Part shown: piece by piece, positions 16,302 to 25,259 of the stretch | Position numbering within the stretch: position 1 is the first letter of the stretch | How the letters are laid out: every line of letters starts with the position of its first letter | Origin: Mesorhizobium sp. | Lineage (GTDB): Bacteria > Pseudomonadota > Alphaproteobacteria > Rhizobiales > Rhizobiaceae | NCBI GenBank assembly: GCA_004020365.1 | Contig: SAQR01000018.1 | Coordinates: 23,828 to 87,827, forward strand | Reading direction: 5' to 3' | Length of the DNA stretch: 64,000 bases | The notes under the pieces: generated by a model | What the model was told of the DNA's origin: nothing | Database searches by the model: none | Seen by the model: only the letters and a program-made list of their open reading frames with translations | Program-made: the position numbers and the translations under genes

Positions 16302-17482
16302 TGCCCAGACCGTCATCGCGCATTTCCGGCATCGTGCCTTCCGGCAAGGACGGCTGGGAGGTCCATTTCGCCGCCTGGACGCGCAAGCAGGCCGGCGAGG
16401 ACATCATCATGCTGTCGGTCGGCGACCATGATTTCGACACACCAACGGAAACGATCGAAGCCTGCGTCGCGGCGGTTCGCGCCAGCAATCACCACTACAC
16501 CCCGCTTGCCGGCATTCCGCGCCTGCGCCAGGCCATGGCGGCGGCCTCGACCGCCTGCACCGGCATTGTGACCAACCGCGACCAGGTCATCGCCACGCCG
16601 GGCGGGCAGGCAGCGCTGTATGCGGCGGTGCAGGCCGTTCTCGATCAGGGCGACCATGCCATCGTGGTCGCGCCCTATTACGCGACCTACCCCAACACCT
16701 TCAGTGCGGCAGGCGCCGATTTCACCGTGGTCGAGACACCGGCCGAGGATGGTTTCCAGCCGCGCGCCGCCGACATTCGCGCCGCACTTCGGCCGAACAC
16801 CCGCGCCATCCTCATCAACACGCCGAACAACCCGACGGGTGCTGTCTATTCGCGCCAGCGGCTGGAGGAGTTGGCGCAGATCTGCCGGGAACATGACCTC
16901 TGGCTGCTGTCGGACGAAGTCTACTGGACGCTGGGCGGCGGCGAGCACATCTCGCCGCGGTCGCTGCCCGGCATGGCGGAACGCACGCTGGTCATCAATT
17001 CCATGTCGAAGAGCCACGGCATGACCGGCTGGCGCATGGGCTGGCTGACCGGGCCCGAGCAGATGATGTCGCTGCTGACCAGCCTCAATCTGGTGACGAC
17101 CTACGGCCTGCCAGCCTTCATCAGCCTCGCTTGCGCCGAGGCGCTGGAAAACGGCTACGGCGTCAAGGAGATCGCCGAACGCTATGCCGCACGGCGCAGC
17201 GTCGTCCTCGATGCCATGCGCGGCATGAACAACATCACCGTGCGCGGCTCCGAAGGCGGCATGTATGTCATGCTCGACATCTCGGCTCTCGAGCCGGACG
17301 ACGAGAAATTCGCCTGGGCTCTGCTCGACAAGGAAAAGGTCGGCGTGATGCCCGGCTCGAGCTTCGGCGAGGCCGCCGCCGGCCATATTCGCGTCAGCCT
17401 CTGCCAACCCGAGGCGGTGCTTCTGGAAGCAGCCCTCCGCTTGCGCCGCTTTGCTTCCGGTTATCGCCGCGAGGCCGCATGA
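16301..17482 (+). CDS. Class I/II PLP-dependent aminotransferase
   Basis: A 393-residue aspartate-aminotransferase fold enzyme. Visible motifs are TPGGQAALYAAVQAVL near residue 90, INTPNNPTGAVYS near 167, SDEVYW near 204 and SMSKSHGMTGWRMGW near 233, whose Lys binds PLP. A C-terminal Arg in GHIRVSLC (about 367) would bind the substrate carboxylate. The start ATG overlaps the last base of the preceding TAA, and its own stop overlaps the next gene by four bases. It is a working member of the methylamine operon; the amino donor and acceptor cannot be read from sequence. Confidence 0.9.
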   Translation: MPRPSSRISGIVPSGKDGWEVHFAAWTRKQAGEDIIMLSVGDHDFDTPTETIEACVAAVRASNHHYTPLAGIPRLRQAMAAASTACTGIVTNRDQVIATPGGQAALYAAVQAVLDQGDHAIVVAPYYATYPNTFSAAGADFTVVETPAEDGFQPRAADIRAALRPNTRAILINTPNNPTGAVYSRQRLEELAQICREHDLWLLSDEVYWTLGGGEHISPRSLPGMAERTLVINSMSKSHGMTGWRMGWLTGPEQMMSLLTSLNLVTTYGLPAFISLACAEALENGYGVKEIAERYAARRSVVLDAMRGMNNITVRGSEGGMYVMLDISALEPDDEKFAWALLDKEKVGVMPGSSFGEAAAGHIRVSLCQPEAVLLEAALRLRRFASGYRREAA

Positions 17483-19938
17483 CCGCCCCGTCTGCCAAAA
17501 CCATTCCTCCCAAAGCAAGGGCCGTCATCATCGGCGGCGGCGTCTCCGGCTGCTCGGTCGCCTACCATCTGGCCAAGCTCGGCTGGACCGACATCGTGCT
17601 GCTCGAGCGCAAGCAACTGACATCGGGCACGACATGGCACGCCGCCGGCCTGATCGGCCAGTTGCGCGGTTCGCAGAACATGACACGGCTGGCGAAATAT
17701 TCTGCCGACCTCTACGTCAAGCTGGAGGCCGAGACCGATGTCGGCACCGGTATGCGCCAGGTCGGTTCGATCACCGTCGCGCTGACCGAGGAACGCAAGC
17801 ACGAGATTTATAGGCAGGCGTCGCTCGCCCGCGCGTTCGATATTGACGTGCGCGAGATTTCGCCTAACGAAGTCAAGGAGATGTACCCGCATCTCAATGT
17901 TTCCGATGTGGTCGGCGCCGTGCATCTGCCGCTCGACGGCCAGTGCGACCCGGCCAACATCGCCATGGCGCTGGCCAAGGGTGCGCGCCAGCGCGGTGCG
18001 ACGATCGTCGAGAATGTGAGGGTCACCAAGGTCCATGCCAGGGCTGGCCGCGTCACCGGTGTTTCCTGGACGCAAGGCGACGAGCAAGGCATGATCGAAG
18101 CCGACATCGTCGTCAATTGCGCCGGCATGTGGGCACGAGAGCTTGGCGCCCAGAACGGCGTCAGCATCCCGCTGCATGCCTGCGAGCATTTTTATCTCGT
18201 CACCGAGCCGATCCCCGGCCTGACCCGGCTGCCGGTGCTGCGGGTGCCGGACGAGTGCGCCTACTACAAGGAAGACGCCGGCAAGATGATGCTCGGTGCC
18301 TTCGAGCCGGTGGCCAAGCCCTGGGGCATGGATGGCATAAGCGAGGATTTCTGCTTCGATCAGCTGCCCGCGGATTTCGAGCATTTCGAGCCAATCCTTG
18401 AAATGGGCGTCAACCGCATGCCGATGCTGGCCAGCGCCGGCATCCACACTTTCTTCAACGGCCCCGAGAGTTTTACGCCTGATGATCGCTACTATCTCGG
18501 CGAGGCGCCGGAGCTGTCCGGCTACTGGATGGCGACCGGCTACAACTCCATCGGCATCGTCTCCTCAGGCGGCGCCGGCATGGCGCTGGCGCAATGGATC
18601 AACGATGGCGAAGCACCCTTCGATCTCTGGGAGGTCGATATCCGCCGCGCCCAGCCGTTCCAGAAGAACCGCCGCTACCTCAGAGAGCGCGTCTCCGAGA
18701 CGCTCGGCCTGCTCTATGCCGACCATTTTCCCTACCGGCAGATGGCGACCTCGCGCAACCTCAGGCGCTCCCCGCTCCATGAACATCTGAAGGCACGCGG
18801 CGCGGTGTTCGGCGAGGTTGTCGGCTGGGAGCGGGCCAACTGGTTCGCCAAGCCCGGCCAAGAGCGAGAATACCGCTATTCCTGGAAACGGCAGAACTGG
18901 TTCGACAACCAGCGCGATGAACATCTGGCGGTCCGCAACGGCGTCGGCCTATTCGACATGACCTCATTCGGCAAGATCCGTGTCGAGGGCCGCGATGCCT
19001 GCGCCTTCCTGCAGAAGCTTTGCGCCAACGACATGGACGTCGCACCGGGCAAGATCGTCTACACGCAGATGCTCAACCGGCGCGGCGGTATCGAGAGCGA
19101 CCTCACCGTCTCGCGGCTATCGGAAACCACTTTTTTCCTCGTCGTGCCGGGCGCCACGCTGCAGCGTGATCTCGCCTGGTTAAGAAAACATCTTGCCGAT
19201 GAATTCGTCGTCATCACCGATGTCACCGCTGCTGAGGCCGTGCTCTGCCTGATGGGCCCGGATTCGAGGAAGCTGATTCAAAAGCTGAGCCCGAACGATT
19301 TCTCCAACGAAACCAATCCGTTCGGAACGTTTCAGGAGATAGAAATCGGGATGGGGCTGGCCCGCGCCCACCGTGTCACCTATGTCGGCGAGCTCGGCTG
19401 GGAGCTTTATGTCTCGACCGACCAAGCCGCCCACGTGTTCGAGGCGATCGCTGAGGCCGGCGCCGATGTCGGCCTAAAACTTTGCGGCCTGCACACGCTG
19501 GATTCCTGCCGCATCGAAAAGGCTTTTCGGCATTTCGGCCACGACATCACCGACGAGGACAATGTGCTGGAGGCAGGCCTTGGCTTCGCCGTGAAGACGG
19601 CCAAGGGCGATTTTCTTGGCCGCGATGCCGTGCTGCGGAAGCAGGAAACCGGATTGAATCGGCGGCTGGTGCAATTCCGCCTGAAAGACACGCAACCCCT
19701 GCTCTTCCACAACGAAGCGATCCTGCGCGACGGCAAGATTGTCGGCCCGGTCACCTCTGGCAATTACGGCCATCATCTCGGCGGCGCCGTCGGCCTCGGC
19801 TACGTGCCGTGCCAGGGCGAGAGCGAGGCGGACGTGCTGTCGTCGTCCTACGAGATCGAGATCGCCGGCGAGCGCTTCGCCGCGGAAGTGTCGCTGAAGC
19901 CGATGTATGATCCGAAGGCGGAACGGATGCGGATGTAG
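17479..19938 (+). CDS. Dimethylglycine/sarcosine dehydrogenase-like flavoprotein (second copy)
   Basis: An 819-residue paralogue of the protein at 12952. AVIIGGGVSGCSVAYHLAKL begins near residue 15, and GTTWHAAGLIGQLRGSQN near 49 carries the His that usually binds FAD and keeps the QLR motif typical of true DMGDH/SARDH members, which the first copy lacks. The GcvT-like C-terminal half includes GELGWELYVS near 645 and the final SLKPMYDPKAERMRM. Start ATG overlaps the aminotransferase stop by four bases. The two copies may act on successive methylation states. It is the last gene of the operon; a palindromic element follows at once. Confidence 0.9.
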   Translation: MTAPSAKTIPPKARAVIIGGGVSGCSVAYHLAKLGWTDIVLLERKQLTSGTTWHAAGLIGQLRGSQNMTRLAKYSADLYVKLEAETDVGTGMRQVGSITVALTEERKHEIYRQASLARAFDIDVREISPNEVKEMYPHLNVSDVVGAVHLPLDGQCDPANIAMALAKGARQRGATIVENVRVTKVHARAGRVTGVSWTQGDEQGMIEADIVVNCAGMWARELGAQNGVSIPLHACEHFYLVTEPIPGLTRLPVLRVPDECAYYKEDAGKMMLGAFEPVAKPWGMDGISEDFCFDQLPADFEHFEPILEMGVNRMPMLASAGIHTFFNGPESFTPDDRYYLGEAPELSGYWMATGYNSIGIVSSGGAGMALAQWINDGEAPFDLWEVDIRRAQPFQKNRRYLRERVSETLGLLYADHFPYRQMATSRNLRRSPLHEHLKARGAVFGEVVGWERANWFAKPGQEREYRYSWKRQNWFDNQRDEHLAVRNGVGLFDMTSFGKIRVEGRDACAFLQKLCANDMDVAPGKIVYTQMLNRRGGIESDLTVSRLSETTFFLVVPGATLQRDLAWLRKHLADEFVVITDVTAAEAVLCLMGPDSRKLIQKLSPNDFSNETNPFGTFQEIEIGMGLARAHRVTYVGELGWELYVSTDQAAHVFEAIAEAGADVGLKLCGLHTLDSCRIEKAFRHFGHDITDEDNVLEAGLGFAVKTAKGDFLGRDAVLRKQETGLNRRLVQFRLKDTQPLLFHNEAILRDGKIVGPVTSGNYGHHLGGAVGLGYVPCQGESEADVLSSSYEIEIAGERFAAEVSLKPMYDPKAERMRM

Positions 19939-19942
19939 TCCT

Positions 19943-20070
19943 TTTCCTTCGCCCCGTTTACGGGGAGAAGGTGGCCCGAAGGGCCGGATGAGGGGCGGCA
20001 AAAATTGTGCAAGGTTCACGCTGCCCCTCATCTGCCTGCCGGCATCTTCTCCCCGTGAACGGGGAGAAGG
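19943..20070. repeat. Palindromic CTTCTCCCCG...CGGGGAGAAG element, copy 1
   Basis: Two hairpins (CCCCGTTTACGGGG-type and CTCCCCGTGAACGGGGAG) with the flanking block GCCCCTCATCTGCCTGCCGG. It separates two convergent transcription units and could end both. Related copies are at 24183-24355 and 27799-27922. Confidence 0.7.
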
Positions 20071-20081
20071 ACGCTCACCTC

Positions 20082-20669
20082 TCAAAACCGCTCCAGCTTC
20101 GTTCGCACTTTCTCCAGAAACGCCGCCCTCGTCTTCGGTGTCGACGCATCCATCAGGTAGTGCGCCAGAAAGAACGTCCTGCAGCGGGTGGCGCAGAGCG
20201 CCCGCATGCCGCGCAGGATCGTCTTGCGTCCCGGCTGGCCGACGACGACGCTCCACCAGGTCGGTGCGCCGCAGGTCGTGATCACCCCAATCTTCGTTAC
20301 ATGCCTCACCAGCGACTGGATCCGTCCCTTGCCGGCCGGCAGTCGGAAGGCGACGTCGGTCGCCCAAACCCGGTCGAGCCAGCCCTTCAGCATTGCCGGC
20401 AACCCGTACCACCATGTCGGATAGATGAAGAGGATTGCCTGGGCCCAGTTGAGATTCTCGATATGCGAATTGAGCGCCGGGTCCTGCGGGGCGTGCTCAT
20501 TATAGGAGCGTCGCTCGTCGCAGCCCATCACCGGATCGAAATTTTCCGCATAGAGGTCGAGCAGCCGCACCTCCCAGCCTCTCGCCTTCAGCACCTCGAT
20601 GGCACTATCCCGGATCGCGGCGCAAAAGCTTTCCGGAACCGGATGGCAATAAACCACCAGGACCCGCAT
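20082..20669 (-). CDS. NAD(P)H-dependent flavodoxin-fold oxidoreductase (quinone reductase type)
   Basis: A 195-residue protein of the NQO1/KefG/MdaB flavodoxin-like fold. The N-terminal strand MRVLVVYCHPVPESF, the LLDLYAENFDPVM segment near residue 37 and FIYPTWWYGLPAMLKGWLDR near 82 are the FMN-binding landmarks. The family reduces quinones and related electrophiles by two electrons. Its ATG overlaps by one base the stop of a paralogue upstream (TGATG), so both are co-translated. The pair may be part of the larger minus-strand transcription unit that starts at 27090, though a repeat element lies between. Confidence 0.9.
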   Translation of the reverse strand: MRVLVVYCHPVPESFCAAIRDSAIEVLKARGWEVRLLDLYAENFDPVMGCDERRSYNEHAPQDPALNSHIENLNWAQAILFIYPTWWYGLPAMLKGWLDRVWATDVAFRLPAGKGRIQSLVRHVTKIGVITTCGAPTWWSVVVGQPGRKTILRGMRALCATRCRTFFLAHYLMDASTPKTRAAFLEKVRTKLERF

Positions 20670-21250
20670 CAGAAGGCATCCATGCTGGCGGCGACTTTCG
20701 CCGTGAATCTCTTGCGCGTTTCATCGGTCGACAGGTTCATCGAATAATGCGCGAGATAGGACACGGAGACACCTGGCTTGACCGTCGCGCGCAACACACG
20801 CTTGACCAGCTTGCGCGGCGGGTCGCCCATCAGCATGGCGTGGAGCCGGCTGCCGCCATAGGTGGTGACCGCCGCCAGCTTGCGGATGTTGTGCAGCGAA
20901 GGCTCCACTTTGCCATTGACCAGCTTGAACGAGACGCCGGGCAAGAAGACGCGGTCGAAAAAGCCTTTCAGGATCGCCGGATAGCCGTAGTTCCACACCG
21001 GAAACGACAGCACCAGCGCTTCGGCCTTTTGCAACCTCGCGACATAAGGTGCTGTCGGATCATCGGCGCCGCGCTCGTCGTAATAACCGAGCCGCTCGGC
21101 CCGCGTCAGCCGCGGATCGAAATCCTCGGCATAAAGATCGCAGTCGTCGACGGCGTGGCCGGCGGCTGTCAGCCGCTCGACGATCACCTTGTGCAGACCG
21201 GCATTGAAGCTGGTTTCGACCGGGTGGGCGTAGAGCACGAAGATTCTCAC
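20669..21250 (-). CDS. NAD(P)H-dependent flavodoxin-fold oxidoreductase, paralogue
   Basis: A 193-residue paralogue of the next gene downstream. VRIFVLYAHPVETSF starts at the GTG at 21250, chosen because family members begin exactly there; no clear ribosome site precedes it. DLYAEDFDPRLT (near 40) and SFPVWNYGYPAILKGFFDR (near 80) match the FMN site. A longer upstream extension is open but runs into a palindromic repeat. Two consecutive paralogues suggest a duplication, and possibly a heteromer; that is inference. Confidence 0.88.
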   Translation of the reverse strand: MRIFVLYAHPVETSFNAGLHKVIVERLTAAGHAVDDCDLYAEDFDPRLTRAERLGYYDERGADDPTAPYVARLQKAEALVLSFPVWNYGYPAILKGFFDRVFLPGVSFKLVNGKVEPSLHNIRKLAAVTTYGGSRLHAMLMGDPPRKLVKRVLRATVKPGVSVSYLAHYSMNLSTDETRKRFTAKVAASMDAF

Positions 21251-21281
21251 AGGAGAACATCTCGCAGGTCGGCGCGAGGCA

Positions 21282-21451
21282 CCCCCCTCTGCCCTGCCCT
21301 CTTTTCCGCCACTTGGCATCTCCCCCTCAAGGGGGGAGATTGGCTATCAATATCGCTTTCGCCAGTTGACGACGTTGGAAGATGGCCGAGGCGATGGAAC
21401 AGCCAATCTCCCCCCTTGAGGGGGAGATGGCCGGCAGGCCAGAGGGGGGTG
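21282..21451. repeat. Long palindromic element with ACCCCCCTCT ends
   Basis: Perfect 10-bp outer inverted repeats (ACCCCCCTCT / AGAGGGGGGT) enclose a larger inverted repeat, CATCTCCCCCTCAAGGGGGG against its complement at 21405-21430. It fills the gap between the FAD oxidoreductase stop and the quinone reductase start on the minus strand. Confidence 0.75.
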
Positions 21452-21470
21452 CAGCGCCACACGCTCGTCA

Positions 21471-22871
21471 TCACCCCGCCTTCTGCAACCCCTTGAACAG
21501 GAACGACTTGCCCGAGCGATAATCGTAGTCAGGGTTTTCCCAGGCGATCATCTTGCCGGGATTGAGCAGCCCTTGCGGATCGGTTTCGCGCTTGAAGGCG
21601 AGCTGCACCTCGTCCGTCTGCTTCATACCGCCCTCTTCCAGCGTGTAGCGGTGCGGGTTGAAGACCCAGCAGCCATTGTCCTCGTGGATGCGGATGATCT
21701 CGTCGAGCCGCTGCGCCGTGGTGAAGCGGACCAACGGCAGTCCGGCCACACCGATCGCGCCATCGAAGCGAATGAATTCGAGATGCACCGGCACCTCGTC
21801 GCCGAAGCGTTCGATCATCGCCTTGACGTAAGCGAGGTGATCCGGCGAGGGATAGCGGGTCTGCAGATAGGTAATCGTTGGGTCGACCCTGATGGCGCGC
21901 AGCGTCGTGTGGTTCCAGGTCAGCTCATAGGCCGGCGGCAAACCCCTGAGATCGGCCTCCTTGTCGGCGCAAAAGACGATCTCGCCCTTGCTGCGCGCCG
22001 CCAGCGCGACAAAGGCGTCCATCGCCTGCGGCGCGATCATGCAGACGACGATGCTTTGCTCGCGCCGGAAGAATTTCTGATGCCGCTTGAAATAGTCGTA
22101 AGGGATCGGCGCGGCGATCGGCGTGATCAGCTTCGCCAGGATGCCGTCCTGAATGGCGAGATCGTTGCCGAAGCCGGCCGCATCCATGAAATCGTCGAAG
22201 CCGACGATGACGTCGATCCAGTCGTAGGATGCAGTCAACGGCATCTCGACCTCGGTGATGATGCCGTTGGTGCCGTAGGCATGCATCACCTTCAGCACCT
22301 CCTCACCGCTAAGATCCATGATGCGAGGCTCCGCCTCCATCGTCACGGTTCTGAGCCGGATGACATTGCCGAGGTCGCGCAGCCCGCCCCAGCGGATCGA
22401 GCCGATGCCGCCCGACCCGCCGGCAACGAAACCGCCGATCGACGCGGTGTTATAGGTCGATGGCGACATCCGCAGCTCCTGACCGGAATGCGCGCGCGTC
22501 GCCCTGTCGATGTCGGCGAGGACGGCGCCAGGACCGGTCACGACGCGGCCGGGCGCGATCGTCTTGACTGCATTCATCTCGGCGAGATTGAGCACGACGC
22601 CGCCGGACAAGGGCATCGCCTGCCCGTAATTGCCGGTGCCGCTGCCGCGTGGCGTCACCGGAATGCCATGCCGGTGGCACGCGGCAAGCACGCGGATCAC
22701 CTCGTCTTCGGTCTTTGGCGTCACGATCAGGTCGCCGGTCACATGGTCGAGCTGTTGCTTCAGCACCGGGCTGTACCAGTAGAAATCGCGGCTCTTCTGC
22801 TGGACGATCGCCGGATGGTCGTCGATCTTCAGACCGTCGAGATCGCGTTTGAGCGCAGCCAGGTCCATCAT
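21471..22871 (-). CDS. FAD-binding oxidoreductase of the GlcD / VAO type
   Basis: A 466-residue flavoprotein. The PCMH FAD domain is visible at about residues 45-225: VTPRGSGTGNYGQAMPLSGG near residue 73, and then GPGAVLADIDRATR near 113 and TASIGGFVAGGSGGIGS near 145. The C-terminal half is the FAD-linked oxidase substrate cap (ending FNPHRYTLEEGG and LNPGKMI). Members oxidise 2-hydroxy acids such as glycolate or D-lactate, but many are unassigned. Start ATG overlaps the stop of the amidohydrolase upstream by four bases, so the two likely act in one pathway, perhaps on a hydroxylated product of the heterocycle handled by its neighbours. Confidence 0.85.
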   Translation of the reverse strand: MMDLAALKRDLDGLKIDDHPAIVQQKSRDFYWYSPVLKQQLDHVTGDLIVTPKTEDEVIRVLAACHRHGIPVTPRGSGTGNYGQAMPLSGGVVLNLAEMNAVKTIAPGRVVTGPGAVLADIDRATRAHSGQELRMSPSTYNTASIGGFVAGGSGGIGSIRWGGLRDLGNVIRLRTVTMEAEPRIMDLSGEEVLKVMHAYGTNGIITEVEMPLTASYDWIDVIVGFDDFMDAAGFGNDLAIQDGILAKLITPIAAPIPYDYFKRHQKFFRREQSIVVCMIAPQAMDAFVALAARSKGEIVFCADKEADLRGLPPAYELTWNHTTLRAIRVDPTITYLQTRYPSPDHLAYVKAMIERFGDEVPVHLEFIRFDGAIGVAGLPLVRFTTAQRLDEIIRIHEDNGCWVFNPHRYTLEEGGMKQTDEVQLAFKRETDPQGLLNPGKMIAWENPDYDYRSGKSFLFKGLQKAG

Positions 22872-24181
22872 CCCACCATCAGATCGTCGAGTTCGGCATA
22901 GTCGGGCAATTGGCGCTCGATGGCGCGGCCGTCCCGCACCACGATGCGATCCGATTCGGGCCGCGACAGCAATTCCGTCCAGTTCCGCCCTCTAAAGACG
23001 ACGAAGTCGGCACCACCGCCTGCGGCAAGGGTGCCGAAACCGTCGAGCCGCATCACACTGGCCGGCGTCGAAGTCACCGCTTGCGGCCAGTCGCCGACCG
23101 GGTGATCGAAATGCAGGATACGCGTCGCCATGCGATAGACCTCCAGCATGTCGAGATCGCCATAGGCGTAGAACGGATCGCGGGTGTTGTCGGAGGCGAC
23201 GGCGACGGGAATGCCGCGCGCTTTCATCTCGTGCAGCAGCGTCACGCCACGCCAGCGCGGCGTGGTCTTGTCGCCGCGCCGGTCCTGCAGATAGAGATTG
23301 CACATCGGCAGCGACACCACGGCGAGCCCCGCCTTCGCCACCTTGTCCAGCGTGTCGAGCACGTCGAGATCGGGCTGGCCTGCCAGCGAGCAGCAGTGGC
23401 CGACGAGGATGTTTCCCTCAAAACCATTCCACAGGGCCGCCTCGGCGATCTTCTTCAGCGAGATCGCCGAGATGTCGTCGGTCTCGTCGGCATGGAAATC
23501 GAGGTTGAGGCCATGCTTGATCGCCTGCGCGAAAACCCGATCGAGAAGCTCTTCGAGGTCCGGCAGCATATAGGTGACGACGCCGAGCACACCGTTGGCC
23601 GCGGCGACGCGTTTGGCCAGGCTCTCGAACCATTTTTTGTCGCGCACGCCTTCGATGCCGAGCAGACAGGCGGCCTGCAGCTCGATGCGGCCACGCCATT
23701 GCTCCCGTACCGTCTCGAACACCGGCCAGGAGATCTCCTCCTGCGGTGCGACGCTGTCGAGGTGGGTGCGCAAAGCCCTGGTGCCGTGCGCGTAGGCGCA
23801 GCGCAGCGAAAAATCCATGCGGCGAGCGACGTCCTCGGCGCTCCAGCGGGCAGCGCGGTCGGCGCCGGTGGCGTTCAGCGCACCCATGAAGGTGCCGTCC
23901 GGATTGGGTTTGCGAGGCCAGATATGGCCCTTGTCGATATGGGTGTGACAGTCGACGAAGCACGGCATGACGATACGGCCGCCAAAGTCGACGGCGCCTG
24001 TGGGTGTATTGGACTGGCGATGCGCGGTAATGCTGGAGATTTTGCCGTCGGCGACCGCGATGTCGGCGAGTGCGAAGCCGTCAGCGTCGAAGGTTGCAGC
24101 AAAACCCGGCGTCAAAGATGAATGAAGCCGGACGTTGGAAAGTACGAATTGGCCGGTTTCGAGGATAACTTCTGAGGTCAT
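22868..24181 (-). CDS. Amidohydrolase of the cytosine/isoguanine deaminase family
   Basis: A 437-residue metal-dependent TIM-barrel hydrolase. Ligand motifs are DCHTHIDKGHIW near residue 75, LDFHADETDD near 205, GHCCSLAG near 240 and VASDNTRDPFYAYGD near 305, as in CodA-type deaminases. Such enzymes deaminate cytosine, isoguanine or creatinine. The neighbouring NMT1-type transporter and creatininase-family protein argue for a pyrimidine-like or creatinine-like substrate, which is inference. The ribosome site GAGGGG before ATG 24181 is part of a palindromic repeat element. It overlaps the FAD oxidoreductase by four bases. Confidence 0.85.
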   Translation of the reverse strand: MTSEVILETGQFVLSNVRLHSSLTPGFAATFDADGFALADIAVADGKISSITAHRQSNTPTGAVDFGGRIVMPCFVDCHTHIDKGHIWPRKPNPDGTFMGALNATGADRAARWSAEDVARRMDFSLRCAYAHGTRALRTHLDSVAPQEEISWPVFETVREQWRGRIELQAACLLGIEGVRDKKWFESLAKRVAAANGVLGVVTYMLPDLEELLDRVFAQAIKHGLNLDFHADETDDISAISLKKIAEAALWNGFEGNILVGHCCSLAGQPDLDVLDTLDKVAKAGLAVVSLPMCNLYLQDRRGDKTTPRWRGVTLLHEMKARGIPVAVASDNTRDPFYAYGDLDMLEVYRMATRILHFDHPVGDWPQAVTSTPASVMRLDGFGTLAAGGGADFVVFRGRNWTELLSRPESDRIVVRDGRAIERQLPDYAELDDLMVG

Positions 24182-24182
24182 C

Positions 24183-24355
24183 GCTGCCCCTCATCTGCCT
24201 GCCGGCATCTTCTCCCCGTGAACGGGGAGAAGGGGGCTGACGGCAGCCTTGGCGCTCGTTCAGCAACGCTTGTGGTTGGCGAAACCGTCGATGAAGGCGC
24301 CCTTCTCCCCGTCTCTATACGGGGAGAAGTGCCCGGCAGGGCGATGAGGGGCAGC
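24183..24355. repeat. Palindromic CTTCTCCCCG...CGGGGAGAAG element, copy 2
   Basis: Outer inverted repeats GCTGCCCCTCATC / GATGAGGGGCAGC and two inner hairpins (CTTCTCCCCGTGAACGGGG and a Tatacggggagaag-type copy). It occupies the 226-bp gap between the amidohydrolase start and the permease stop and its left end supplies the amidohydrolase ribosome site. Confidence 0.78.
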
Positions 24356-24407
24356 GCCAACGCTGGAAAGGACGACAAGCAGTTTTTGCCTTGAACACGA
24401 CCCATCA

Positions 24408-25259
24408 TCACCGCTCCTGCTTCAGCGCACTCTCGTGCCAGCGTCGCAGGATCAGGTGGGAGATCAGCGACAGCACCAGGAAAATCAAAATGCCGGTGAA
24501 CGAGATCAAGATTAGCGCCGCAAACAGCCGCGGTGCGTTGAGCCGGTAGCCGGCCTCGATGATGCGCGAGGCCAGCCCCGACGACTGTCCGGTGGCCCCG
24601 GCGACGAACTCCGCCACCACCGCGCCGATCAGCGACAGGCCGCCGGCGATCTTCAGCCCACCGAGGAAATACGGCATCGCCGCCGGCAGGCGCAGATAGC
24701 GCAATTGCTGCCAGCGCGTCGCGCCGTTAAGCCTGAACATGTCGCGCAGATTGCGGTCGACCGAGTTGAGGCCGAGCGTCGTGTTGGACAGGATCGGGAA
24801 GAAGGCGACGATCCAGGCACACAGCAGAAGCTTCGTCGTCTGGTTGTCGACATAGATGTTGATCAGCGGGAAGATCGCGACGATCGGCGTCACCTGCAGC
24901 ACGATCGCAAACGGGAAGAACGACATCTCCACCCATTTCGATTGCGTAAACAGCACCGCCAGCCCGACACCGCCGATGACCGCCAGAAGCAGGCTGAGAA
25001 AGGTGATCCTGAGCGTCACCAGCAGCGAGGAGAACAGCAGCCCGGCATCGTCGAACAGCGTTTGCAGCACCACACCGGGGCGCGGCAGTATATATTTCGG
25101 GATGTCGTTCCAGACGCAGATGCGGTCCCACAGCCAGATCGCCAGGACCATGATCGCCAGCGGCAGCAGCCAGCGGCCGATCCGCTCGAGCCGCTCCTGG
25201 CGCACGCGACGCGCCTCCTCCGGATCCAGGGTTACGGCAGTATGATCAATGGCCGTCAT
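24408..25259 (-). CDS. ABC transporter permease (NMT1/THI5-linked type)
   Basis: A 283-residue inner membrane protein with about six transmembrane helices and a BPD_transp_1 permease core. The EAA loop that contacts the ATPase is visible as NGATRWQQLRYLRLPAAMPY near residue 180. It belongs to the SsuC/TauC/ThiX group. The preceding ATPase gene overlaps its start by 14 bases. With the ATPase and substrate-binding protein it forms a complete importer. Confidence 0.93.
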   Translation of the reverse strand: MTAIDHTAVTLDPEEARRVRQERLERIGRWLLPLAIMVLAIWLWDRICVWNDIPKYILPRPGVVLQTLFDDAGLLFSSLLVTLRITFLSLLLAVIGGVGLAVLFTQSKWVEMSFFPFAIVLQVTPIVAIFPLINIYVDNQTTKLLLCAWIVAFFPILSNTTLGLNSVDRNLRDMFRLNGATRWQQLRYLRLPAAMPYFLGGLKIAGGLSLIGAVVAEFVAGATGQSSGLASRIIEAGYRLNAPRLFAALILISFTGILIFLVLSLISHLILRRWHESALKQER

